Of a stretch of DNA of 64,000 bases, positions 16,715 to 23,440 are shown piece by piece. The first letter of the stretch is position 1. Every line of letters begins with the position of its first letter. Where the stretch lies: NCBI RefSeq assembly GCF_013032455.1, contig NZ_WQCF01000002.1, positions 512,764 through 576,763 on the forward strand, given 5' to 3'. Source of the DNA: Ruegeria atlantica. Its GTDB lineage: Bacteria; Pseudomonadota; Alphaproteobacteria; Rhodobacterales; Rhodobacteraceae. The notes under the pieces are model-generated. The model was not told the DNA's origin. It saw only the letters and a list, made by a program, of their open reading frames with translations, and made no database searches. A program made the translations under genes and the position numbers.

Positions 16715-16730
16715 GTGAACTCGAGTTCAC
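16715..16730. repeat. Island palindrome copy 8 (perfect)
   Basis: GTGAACTCGAGTTCAC, identical to copy 7, 722 bp away. It lies 10 bp beyond the resolvase stop and upstream of the GIY-YIG gene. It is the last copy; none was seen in the rest of the island. Confidence 0.92.
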
Positions 16731-16740
16731 CAAGTGAGCG

Positions 16741-17340
16741 TCAACTCGCAGCTGTATCGGCAATTTTTTCCAAAGATTGTTCGATACTCTCATCAGATAA
16801 AATGCGATAGACGGAAGCTCGCCCAATCCCAATCGTCTTTGCAATTTCGGTTGCCCCAGTGCCTGCTTTATAAAGTTCAAGCACTTGCTTTGCGTGCGCC
16901 CGAGCGGTGGGTTTACGGCCTTTGTATTTGCCAGCAGCTTTTGCCCTCGCGATCCCTTCGCGTTGTCGTTCCAGCATAATGTCCCGCTCGAACTCGGCAA
17001 TGCCTCCAAGCACAGTCAGAATAAGTTTTCCTGTCGAATTGCCCGTATCGATACCCAGACCAAGAATGCGGAGGTTCGCACCCTTGCCTTTCAGGCTATC
17101 CAGTATTTGCATGAGGTGCGCTACAGATCTCGCCAAACGATCTAAGCGCGTCACAACAAGGGTGTCACCCTCTCTCACGAACTCAAGCGCAGCAGTAAGA
17201 TTGTCTCGAGCAGTCACGTCGACTGAAGAAACCTGCTCCTCGAAAATCTTTTCGCAGCTCGCTTTTTTGAGCTCGTCGATCTGGGCATCCAAACCTGCCT
17301 TTTGATCTAGAGTGGAAGTCCGTGCATAGCCAATGATCAT
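16741..17340 (-). CDS. Serine recombinase, Tn3-type resolvase/invertase
   Basis: 199-aa small serine recombinase. The N-terminal catalytic domain has Ser9 in GYARTSTLDQ, the active-site loop VVTRLDRLARS and the helix E region GGIAEFERDIMLERQREG. The C-terminal Hin-like helix-turn-helix follows (KAGTGATEIAKTIGIGRASVYR). Such enzymes resolve cointegrates or invert DNA at short paired sites. The gene is complete. Just upstream lies an inverted pair CTGTCTCA/TGAGACAG that could be its own binding site. No transposase accompanies it. Confidence 0.93.
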   Translation of the reverse strand: MIIGYARTSTLDQKAGLDAQIDELKKASCEKIFEEQVSSVDVTARDNLTAALEFVREGDTLVVTRLDRLARSVAHLMQILDSLKGKGANLRILGLGIDTGNSTGKLILTVLGGIAEFERDIMLERQREGIARAKAAGKYKGRKPTARAHAKQVLELYKAGTGATEIAKTIGIGRASVYRILSDESIEQSLEKIADTAAS

Positions 17341-17350
17341 GTAGCACCTT

Positions 17351-17420
17351 CTGTCTCAATAACCTCTTAAATTATGCGGAACAAATGGCCCAAAAATCAA
17401 ATACTATTTATATGAGACAG
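17351..17420. promoter_or_regulatory. Possible resolvase binding region
   Basis: CTGTCTCA at 17351-17358 and its exact reverse complement TGAGACAG at 17413-17420 bracket an AT-rich segment immediately upstream of the resolvase start. The layout suits a res site or autoregulatory operator. Confidence 0.5.
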
Positions 17421-17444
17421 GATAAACACATCTGCTGATGTGCT

Positions 17445-17466
17445 CCAATAGGGCAAGCCCTATTGG
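17445..17466. repeat. Perfect 10-bp inverted repeat
   Basis: CCAATAGGGC AA GCCCTATTGG. A tight hairpin or protein-binding palindrome at the boundary between the palindrome-rich half of the island and the metabolic half. No T-tract follows, so a terminator is unlikely. Confidence 0.6.
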
Positions 17467-17606
17467 AAAACCATTGAAAGGGCAAAGCGGACGTTCGTAC
17501 AAGACGCAGCTAATGGCGGTTTCGAGCCCAAAATTGACTGATGCTGCGCGAAACTCCAATGACAGCAATGCGCAGAAACCGGACTTTGCAAAGTCTCGCT
17601 ACGGCA
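17467..17606. repeat. Degenerate copy of the island's dispersed noncoding repeat
   Basis: Contains GAGCCCAAAATTGACTGATG and GGACTTTGCAAAGTCT, segments that recur in several other intergenic spaces of the island (21.6-22.0, 25.1, 26.57 and 27.7 kb). Confidence 0.55.
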
Positions 17607-17619
17607 TCAAAACGGACGC

Positions 17620-17826
17620 TTATAGCTGTCTCGGATGTTGCGGGATAGATTCCCAAAAGCGGTCATTGATCTTTTGTACGGCCTCCCAAGCCGCCTTCGC
17701 GTTTGGATCGCAGAACGACAGCGTCTTCTCAACTTGTAGAGTTCTAAGCCAGGCAGGTTCGATTTCTCTGTTGCCCTCCACCGCATCAAGGCTTGTATCG
17801 TGCGTACTCGAAGTCCATATACACAA
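17620..17826 (-). pseudogene. Possible remnant of a gene (68 codons)
   Basis: An open stretch ending PQHPRQL, with protein-like composition ([38 protein letters not shown]) but no ATG; a stop lies just upstream of its TTG. No family is recognised. It may be the C-terminal end of a decayed gene left between the two halves of the island, or chance. Confidence 0.3.
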
Positions 17827-17947
17827 GGCTTACGTTTTTCTTTTTCGACCTGCTGTCTCCCCAATTCGGCGTTCAGTCTTTCGATTCAGACCGACCACGC
17901 CGAGTCGCCGCAATAATGCGGGCGGCAAGTATTTGGAGATTTCCACC

Positions 17948-18154
17948 ATGGCAAATGGCACAGTAAAATGGTTCAACTCGACTAAAGGTTTTGGCTTTAT
18001 CGAGCCTGAAGATGGCAAGCGCGATGTGTTCGTACATATCTCAGCAATCGAACGTTCCGGCCTTAGTGAATTAAAAGACGGTCAGAAGGTTACTTTTGAC
18101 GTCGAAGCTGGCCGTGACGGACGCGAAAGCGCCGCCAATCTGGCACTCGCCTGA
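17948..18154 (+). CDS. Cold-shock protein, CspA family
   Basis: 68-aa single OB-fold nucleic-acid chaperone. RNP1 (KGFGFIEP) and RNP2 (DVFVHISAI) are both intact in [20 protein letters not shown] and the following residues. It binds single-stranded RNA/DNA and melts structured mRNA. The ATG at 17948 is preceded by TTGGAGATTTCCACC. The frame extends far upstream without matching a protein, consistent with a long untranslated leader as in cold-induced csp genes. A hairpin follows, then a desaturase gene 74 bp downstream, a pairing that suggests cold or membrane-fluidity response. Confidence 0.95.
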   Translation: MANGTVKWFNSTKGFGFIEPEDGKRDVFVHISAIERSGLSELKDGQKVTFDVEAGRDGRESAANLALA

Positions 18155-18164
18155 CCTTTTTTAA

Positions 18165-18185
18165 GGGCACCCTTTTCGGGTGCCC
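18165..18185 (+). terminator. Hairpin after the csp gene
   Basis: GGGCACCC-TTTTC-GGGTGCCC, an 8-bp stem. Only a short T-run follows, so it may attenuate or stabilise rather than fully terminate transcription into the desaturase. Confidence 0.6.
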
Positions 18186-18228
18186 TATTGAACAATGGGC
18201 TACAATAAGCCATTGGAGAACAAGTAAC

Positions 18229-19242
18229 TTGCAACCTAAAGACTGGACGCGGGTGCTCGCGCAATACCGTGTTGCCGATGCGAAGCGCAGTGTTTTTGAA
18301 CTTGCGATCACAGTTGCTCCCTTATTTGCGCTATGGGCCCTAGCGTGGTTTGCGTTATCTTTTAGTGTCTGGATCGCAATACTACTGGCCATCCTGAATG
18401 CCGCGTTTCTGGTCCGTATCTTCATCATTATGCATGATTGCGGTCATGGATCTTTCTTTAGAAGTCGCACTGTTTGCAATTGGACCGGTCGGGTTCTAGG
18501 TGTTCTTGCCCTGACACCCTATGACGTTTGGCGGCAAAGCCATGCGATTCACCACGCTTCAACCGGTAACCTTGATCGGCGTGGTATGGGTGACATCCCT
18601 ACATTGACCACTGAAGAATACCTGAAGCGGAAGTGGTTCGGGCGTGCCGCTTATCGTCTGACCCGGAACCCCGTCTTCCTGTTCGGTGTTGCGCCGATCT
18701 ATACGTTCTTTATTCAAAACCGTTTACCTCTTGGTTTCATGCGTTCGGGCTGGCTGTACTGGGCAAGTGCGATGGGAACAAACGCTGCAATTGCAGGGAT
18801 ATTGGCCCTAGTTTTTTGGGCCGGAGGCATTGAGGTATTATCGTATGTTTTCCTACCAACCATGATTGTCGCATCATCGATTGGTGTTTGGCTTTTCTAT
18901 ATTCAACACCAGTTTGAACACACGACCTGGGAACGGGAAGAGGGGTGGAACCTACAGAACGCCGCATTCTATGGAAGTTCTCACTATGCCCTACCAGGCA
19001 TCCTGCGGTGGTTCTCTGCTAACATCGGCGTACACCATGTTCACCACCTTGCCAGCCGCATACCGTTTTACCGGCTAAACGAAGTTTTGCGTGACCATTC
19101 TGCGTTAGAAAATTGCCAGCGTATTACTCTATATGAGAGCTTTCATTGTGCACGATTGCATCTTTGGGATGAAAAAAGTCAACGTCTGCTGACATTTTCC
19201 GAGGCTTTGTCGAACGCCAATTCCAAAAGGCATTTAGTGTAG
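18229..19242 (+). CDS. Membrane fatty acid desaturase
   Basis: 337-aa integral membrane di-iron desaturase. The three histidine boxes are present: HDCGH (69-73), HAIHH (105-109) and HHVHH (269-273). Hydrophobic segments lie at about 25-65, 148-170 and 185-225. Box spacing and the EHTTWEREEGWNLQNAAFYG stretch match acyl-lipid delta-12-type desaturases (DesA-like), which introduce double bonds into phospholipid acyl chains. Translation probably starts at TTG 18229, preceded by GGAGAAC; no ATG is suitably placed. The gene follows csp and converges on the ParB-like gene with a 9-bp overlap. Confidence 0.9.
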   Translation: MQPKDWTRVLAQYRVADAKRSVFELAITVAPLFALWALAWFALSFSVWIAILLAILNAAFLVRIFIIMHDCGHGSFFRSRTVCNWTGRVLGVLALTPYDVWRQSHAIHHASTGNLDRRGMGDIPTLTTEEYLKRKWFGRAAYRLTRNPVFLFGVAPIYTFFIQNRLPLGFMRSGWLYWASAMGTNAAIAGILALVFWAGGIEVLSYVFLPTMIVASSIGVWLFYIQHQFEHTTWEREEGWNLQNAAFYGSSHYALPGILRWFSANIGVHHVHHLASRIPFYRLNEVLRDHSALENCQRITLYESFHCARLHLWDEKSQRLLTFSEALSNANSKRHLV

Positions 19243-19482
19243 TCTGGCGCGTACCAGATAGGCTTCGACCGTATCACCGCCCAGGGCGCGAATGGCCTCT
19301 AATCGGTGAAGGCCTTCAATCAGCACGAACCTCTTGTTGTCCGAGCGTATCTGGATCGGGGTCTTCTGGCCGTTCTTCAGGATATCTTCGGCCAGCGTCA
19401 GAACTTTTTGTTGATCAAGCGTTTTCGCCCGTTTCACAGGTACATAGATCAGGTCGAGCGGATATGGTCTTTTCTCCAACAT
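19234..19482 (-). CDS. Small ParB/Srx-fold protein
   Basis: 82 aa consisting almost only of a ParB N-terminal-like domain: ILKNGQKTPIQIRSDNKR followed by FVLIEGLHRLEAIRALG, where the G-x-H-R corresponds to the nucleotide-binding motif of ParB and sulfiredoxin-like proteins. There is no helix-turn-helix DNA-binding or dimerisation domain, so it is not a partition ParB. Stand-alone ParB-fold domains are found in accessory regions, often as nucleotide-binding or nuclease-like proteins of unknown role. It is the last gene of a minus-strand group that starts at 21218. Confidence 0.75.
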   Translation of the reverse strand: MLEKRPYPLDLIYVPVKRAKTLDQQKVLTLAEDILKNGQKTPIQIRSDNKRFVLIEGLHRLEAIRALGGDTVEAYLVRARLH

Positions 19483-19556
19483 AAGCTACGTGAGCAACCT
19501 TTCGTGCAATTGTTCCGGTTCAGAGTTCGTTGCAAAAGCGGGGGCTGGAACGTGCG

Positions 19557-20246
19557 TCATAGAACCGAACGAACAGCGTCGCGCAGTTCCTGATGCATAA
19601 CCCAAGTGGCTGGCTCATCGTCACTTTCGATGTGAGAAAACGCCAGGACCTGAGCGGCGCCATCATTCTGCACCGATCCGGCTTCGGGTAGGTCCAGTTC
19701 CAGATATTCTGCGATTAATAGTCCGATTTTCTTAAAAACCTTGATGGAGGCCTCGCGCGATTTGTAACCGGCTGCCTGAGACAAGTGACCAATGGTCAGA
19801 CCGTCCTTGCCTGCGATTGTAAGTGCTTTGAGCATTGTGACCTGCGCAGGGGTGAGCCTGATCTGTCGCAATGCCTCGGCATATTCTCTTTCACTGGGAA
19901 CGAGGGTGCCGGAGTTTCTCTCCAAACGGCGTTGACCGCTACGTTTCCTGTCTCGTTCACCGAGAATTTCTTTTAATGCTTCGATGGCCAATGCTGGTGT
20001 TTCGCCGACTGCATCAGCAATCATTGTCTGCGTTTTAGCCGGTGGCTTGGGGAATGCGCGCGCAACGCTGTTACCGCTCAGGATGCCGGCCTTAATCAAG
20101 TACTTTCCAAATTCTTCTTCAATCACTCCTGCTACGTCAGCGTTCCGCGACTCACGAACACTGCGATCCTGAAATGCTCTTTGTTCCAGACCACGAGCTG
20201 ACATCTTTGAACCGTGAAGGGTTACTTGAGGGGCATTTTTGCGCAT
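19557..20246 (-). CDS. Unknown protein, possible DNA-binding regulator
   Basis: 229 aa, no recognised family. Residues about 140-185 (RLTPAQVTMLKALTIAG, TIGHLSQAAGYKSREASIKV) look like a winged helix-turn-helix. The N-terminal half is charged and helical with no signal peptide. Its ATG overlaps the stop of the 45-codon gene upstream (TGATG), so translation is coupled. The gene lies 74 bp before the ParB-like gene. Function is unknown; a regulatory role is a guess from the putative DNA-binding segment. Confidence 0.65.
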   Translation of the reverse strand: MRKNAPQVTLHGSKMSARGLEQRAFQDRSVRESRNADVAGVIEEEFGKYLIKAGILSGNSVARAFPKPPAKTQTMIADAVGETPALAIEALKEILGERDRKRSGQRRLERNSGTLVPSEREYAEALRQIRLTPAQVTMLKALTIAGKDGLTIGHLSQAAGYKSREASIKVFKKIGLLIAEYLELDLPEAGSVQNDGAAQVLAFSHIESDDEPATWVMHQELRDAVRSVL

Positions 20247-20383
20247 CAGAGAAACACCACCGCAATTATGGCCGCAACAAACACCGCTAATGCGATAAAC
20301 ATCTTCACTCTATAGGACCAGCGATGTGCCCTTTCGGCTTTGAGCATTTTGGCAAGGTTTTCGTCAATCGAGTTATGGTTCAC
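20246..20383 (-). CDS. 45-aa single-pass membrane protein
   Basis: Small gene starting at GTG 20383 with GGAAGGACC upstream as ribosome-binding site, and ending in TGA that overlaps the next ATG. The product begins MNHNSIDENLAKMLKAERAH, then RWSYRVK, and ends with one hydrophobic helix (MFIALAVFVAAIIAVVFL). The tight coupling on the downstream side and the good ribosome-binding site support it as real. Function unknown. Confidence 0.65.
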   Translation of the reverse strand: MNHNSIDENLAKMLKAERAHRWSYRVKMFIALAVFVAAIIAVVFL

Positions 20384-20429
20384 GGCTTGGTCCTTCCGGA
20401 ATTGTCAGGCGGTATTGATTTCCATCAAC

Positions 20430-21218
20430 CTATTGTCGCGGCACATTTTCGGTGCACTTATCGTTCTGTCGTGTGAACGGCCGATTGCATTCCCAACCAT
20501 CACCTCTTCGATTTAAGTGAGCATTTGAAGGGACAAGGATCGCAACGCACCTGTCCCGGTTTGCGCGAAAACCACGTTCACATTTCCATCCAGAGTAGGT
20601 TTCAGGCGCAAGGTATGCATGCTGTGGAACGGCCACAGGCTCACAGCCGCTCTCCGCTGCCCTGTACCCTCTGAGGCATACCCACCCATCCGAGCTTCTT
20701 TTGTCGCTCAGACGACCGTTTTTTGGAACTTCTATTGCAACACATGTTTGGCTTTCCTTACGAAATCCCCAGTTGCAGTGTATTTCCTGTGCGCCAAACC
20801 GGGTTCCGACGTACCCATTTTGAGGCGCTATCAATTCTTCGCATCTTTCACCGACTTGTCGGAAGAGCCGATTGCACTCCCATCGATCTCCGGTCGATGC
20901 AAGATATGCGTTTTTAGGAACTTCTATTTCCTCACAAAAATCTCCAACACGCTTGAATCCATGGTTGCATACCCAACCTGGACCATAGGAACTGCCGGTC
21001 AAATGCGCATTTTCAGGTGCGTTTGCTCTTTGACACGATCCGTTCTTGTTTTCGAAGCCTTCGTCACAGACCGATCCATCAGCATTGCCTGCGACTTGGG
21101 CGGGAAGCTGCGTTCCGGAGAGCAACACCAAGAGTGTCGGGATCAAACAAAGAACGCGGCGCGAAAACACGATGAGTGACTGATTGAAACGGAGCCTGAG
21201 ACCTGATCTATCCGGCAT
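20430..21218 (-). CDS. Secreted cysteine-repeat protein
   Basis: 262 aa with an N-terminal signal peptide (basic start, LCLIPTLLVLLSGTQL, probable cleavage near PAQVAG). The mature part consists of about six repeats of 38-42 residues on the pattern GWxCxxGFxxxxxxCxxIxVPxNAYL, each with two cysteines that could form a disulfide. Nothing enzymatic is visible. It may be an extracellular or periplasmic binding or structural protein. It heads a minus-strand group with the 45-aa membrane protein, the 229-aa protein and the ParB-like protein. I do not recognise a named family. Confidence 0.75.
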   Translation of the reverse strand: MPDRSGLRLRFNQSLIVFSRRVLCLIPTLLVLLSGTQLPAQVAGNADGSVCDEGFENKNGSCQRANAPENAHLTGSSYGPGWVCNHGFKRVGDFCEEIEVPKNAYLASTGDRWECNRLFRQVGERCEELIAPQNGYVGTRFGAQEIHCNWGFRKESQTCVAIEVPKNGRLSDKRSSDGWVCLRGYRAAESGCEPVAVPQHAYLAPETYSGWKCERGFRANRDRCVAILVPSNAHLNRRGDGWECNRPFTRQNDKCTENVPRQ

Positions 21219-22064
21219 CGGGCACGCGATTTATAAGCCATGTTCTGTTCATACGGCGCCTTCATTGATGGGTCACGCGATAACTGGAGCATGTCAGGTG
21301 ACAGTTGCGAATGCTTGCGAGGAACGAGCTCAACGCGAAGACCCCAGCGCGACCCGTTCCTATGCTGGGGCACATGCTACAGTTAGTCTGAAGGCCATTG
21401 GATCATCGAAGCCGGCAGCATCGCGACGACGAGTAATTTTCACCAATGCACGTTTGTGGTCCTTTGCCAGAATAGAGTCAAGGAAGTTTCCCTCGTCGCA
21501 ACGCTAGTACTGCTAAGGCAGGTGTTTGTGAAACAAGCACGTGACCAAGTAGCCTGGTGAACCGCCGAAAGAAGTTACTTGGCATTAATCTGTTGTTGTA
21601 GGGATTTGGGGGCGGAGCAGCAGCGAATGGCAGCTTAAGTCCGCGTCTCTCTTGTCGAGCCTGAGTGCGGCGACAGAGCGGTACGTGATCAAGGTTTCCT
21701 CGTGGCTATGAATGACTGGCCTGACGTCATCAGCAGCAACGCATCGACATTCGTGCCGCTCCTGTGAACTGATGCTGCGCAAGCACTCGCGGCGCGAGCA
21801 AATGGTTGATCTGCTACGCTTCTCGGGAATTGCAAAGTCTAATTGCGAATGTCCGTTTTGGGCTGCGAGCGGTCATTTTCGTTCGGCATCCGACGGCAGC
21901 ATTGTCCGCTTGTCGGGATTTGCAAAGTTCAGTTTGGAATGTCCGGCTAGGGCTGCCTCCAGACATAGGCACGGGAACCAGCGAAGGTCGACTGCGAGCC
22001 CAAAGTGGACAACGAAAAGATGGCCAATCGGTATAGGGTTTCTATTGCGGTTTCCTATCAGCGG
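21219..22064. other. 846-bp noncoding interval with dispersed repeats
   Basis: No convincing gene. Two copies of the island's repeat core are present (21831-21877 and 21921-21960), and GCAGCGAATGGCAGCTT near 21612 and GCGAGCCCAAAGTGG near 21991 match other family segments. The upstream promoter of the cysteine-repeat gene must lie in the first part. Confidence 0.6.
21831..21960. repeat. Dispersed repeat, two tandem degenerate copies
   Basis: First core TGCAAAGTCTAATTGCGAAT then GTCCGTTTTGGGCTGCGAGC; second core TGCAAAGTTCAGTTTGGAAT then GTCCGGCTAGGGCTGC. Pattern: TGCAAAGTC, about 10 bases, GAATGTCCG, GGGCTGC. Confidence 0.7.
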
Positions 22065-22922
22065 CTACTCTATTGCGTTTTGAAATGTTGCGGTAAGCCG
22101 TTTGTTCAAACCGTAATGAGGTTCGGCTGAAGAACCGTAGTGCAACTCAGCCAAAGCAGCGATGTCATTGAAAATGACTACGGAGCCGCCTTCTTCATTC
22201 GCGTAAACCAATAGTTTTTGGCAAAAGGCATCCAAACCAATTGCCGGAAAGCCCGCCATAGCCACGCCACCGGGTGCTGGTCCGCCGAACAGTAAGAGTA
22301 CCGCCTCCGGCAGGTCCACCCCCAGTTGGGACGCTTCGGTCGCAAAATCGATTTCACCGAACCAGACAGTATCGTCCTGCCCCATGACAGCTGTCCTGAG
22401 ACGTTCGACTGCCTCTGGTACGCTGAGCAGAGTTTGCAGTTCGATGATCCCGTAGTCGGCAAACAATCCGTTGGTCGGCGCTGGTGTTGCATCCAAGTCG
22501 TTTAGAACTTCGAGCATCTTGCTCTGAAACGCACTCAACGAAGAAGCGTCCGTGAGCCCATGCCGGACTTTGAGAAATTGAGAGTCTGTGTAGGCGATCT
22601 GTGGACGACCATCCTGATCGAAGGAAAGAACGCGAAAAGGAAGGTCCAGACCTGCTCGCACGTTCTCTTTCAGAATGGGCGTGTTTATCTCTGGATCAGA
22701 GAAAAGGAGCACACGAGACGCTGGCATTTCTACTCCTTCGGCTTTGGCCAGTCGCGCGTGATCTATCGATGCGATTGGCGTAGCTCCCGCTTCTTCAACG
22801 GCAGTCTCAAGCACTAAGAAGTTTTCGTCCACCGCACTCTGGGCAGATGACGATTGTGCAAGAACCGATGTCGAAATTGATGAAGTTGCAATCATGGAGA
22901 GAACAAAGAAAAACCACAGCAT
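22065..22922 (-). CDS. Secreted protein with two DUF302 domains
   Basis: 285 aa. A signal peptide (MLWFFFVLSMIATSSISTSV, cleavage after LAQ) precedes two consecutive DUF302-like domains. The first shows VEMPASRVLLFSDPEINTPI and GLDLPFRVLSFDQDGR; the second repeats the pattern with LGVDLPEAVLLLFGGPAPGG. DUF302 is a lipid/ligand-binding alpha-beta fold of unknown physiological role, found in periplasmic proteins. The start follows AGGAAGTG. It is the last gene after the sulfatase and DUF4345 genes, 16 bp from the latter, so they are co-transcribed. Confidence 0.82.
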   Translation of the reverse strand: MLWFFFVLSMIATSSISTSVLAQSSSAQSAVDENFLVLETAVEEAGATPIASIDHARLAKAEGVEMPASRVLLFSDPEINTPILKENVRAGLDLPFRVLSFDQDGRPQIAYTDSQFLKVRHGLTDASSLSAFQSKMLEVLNDLDATPAPTNGLFADYGIIELQTLLSVPEAVERLRTAVMGQDDTVWFGEIDFATEASQLGVDLPEAVLLLFGGPAPGGVAMAGFPAIGLDAFCQKLLVYANEEGGSVVIFNDIAALAELHYGSSAEPHYGLNKRLTATFQNAIE

Positions 22923-22938
22923 CTTATCACTTCCTGTT

Positions 22939-23313
22939 TCATCGTGCTTTTTTCAGTGAAACCGCCGCCAGAGCTGCAAAAGCTATCTCGGCCGCAAGAT
23001 AAAAGAGAAGTATCCCGTTCGGAACTCCATCGATAAGAATGCTTAGTATGCGTCCAACGGCCAGTCCCGACATAAACAAAAAAAGAACCCAAAGCGCCGG
23101 TCGTTGTAGATCTGGTTTCACCACGGCCGCTAACCAAAACAAAGCGTTTGCCAGGTAAAGTCCCATAATCGCACGGAAGACATGCGTCTGGTTCGTTCCT
23201 TCCACCGAAAATCCCAGCAAAACTGGGATCGAACTGCTTGGCATCAGACCGTATGATAACGCGATTGGCATGAGACCGACGGCAGCAAGCAGAAGGACCA
23301 ATCTAGCACTCAT
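22939..23313 (-). CDS. DUF4345 membrane protein
   Basis: 124 aa from ATG 23313, which has GGAGTCC just upstream; the longer open frame beginning at 23484 is rejected. Four hydrophobic helices are predicted. LMPIALSYGLMPSSSIP near the start and HVFRAIMGLYLANALFWLAA in the middle are typical of DUF4345 proteins. Function unknown. It lies between the sulfatase and the double-DUF302 gene. Confidence 0.82.
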   Translation of the reverse strand: MSARLVLLLAAVGLMPIALSYGLMPSSSIPVLLGFSVEGTNQTHVFRAIMGLYLANALFWLAAVVKPDLQRPALWVLFLFMSGLAVGRILSILIDGVPNGILLFYLAAEIAFAALAAVSLKKAR

Positions 23314-23440
23314 GGAGGACTCCTTCTCGTAGAGGTTTCGCTTTTTTGCGAAATTCCTAGTCGGTTTTTTGGGGCATCCGAAGTTCCGAACCGGATGCCC
23401 ACGCTGCGGTGAGAAAGGCGAATTGCAAGCCTCGCTTCTT

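Noticed and set aside
10319..16730. CRISPR array
   Set aside because: The palindromes are 60 to about 2,700 bp apart with genes between them; there are no regular spacers and no cas genes.
10319..16730. LexA (SOS) boxes
   Set aside because: GAAC-N4-GTTC resembles the Gram-positive box, but alphaproteobacterial LexA uses GTTC-N7-GTTC, and several copies lie between convergent genes or inside a gene.
17438..17947. N-terminal extension of the cold-shock protein to 238 aa
   Set aside because: The upstream part matches dispersed noncoding repeats, and the csp start at 17948 gives a normal 68-aa protein with its own ribosome-binding site.
19234..20246. Plasmid partition (parAB) locus
   Set aside because: The ParB-like protein has only 82 residues without the DNA-binding domain, and no ParA-type ATPase or replication gene is nearby.
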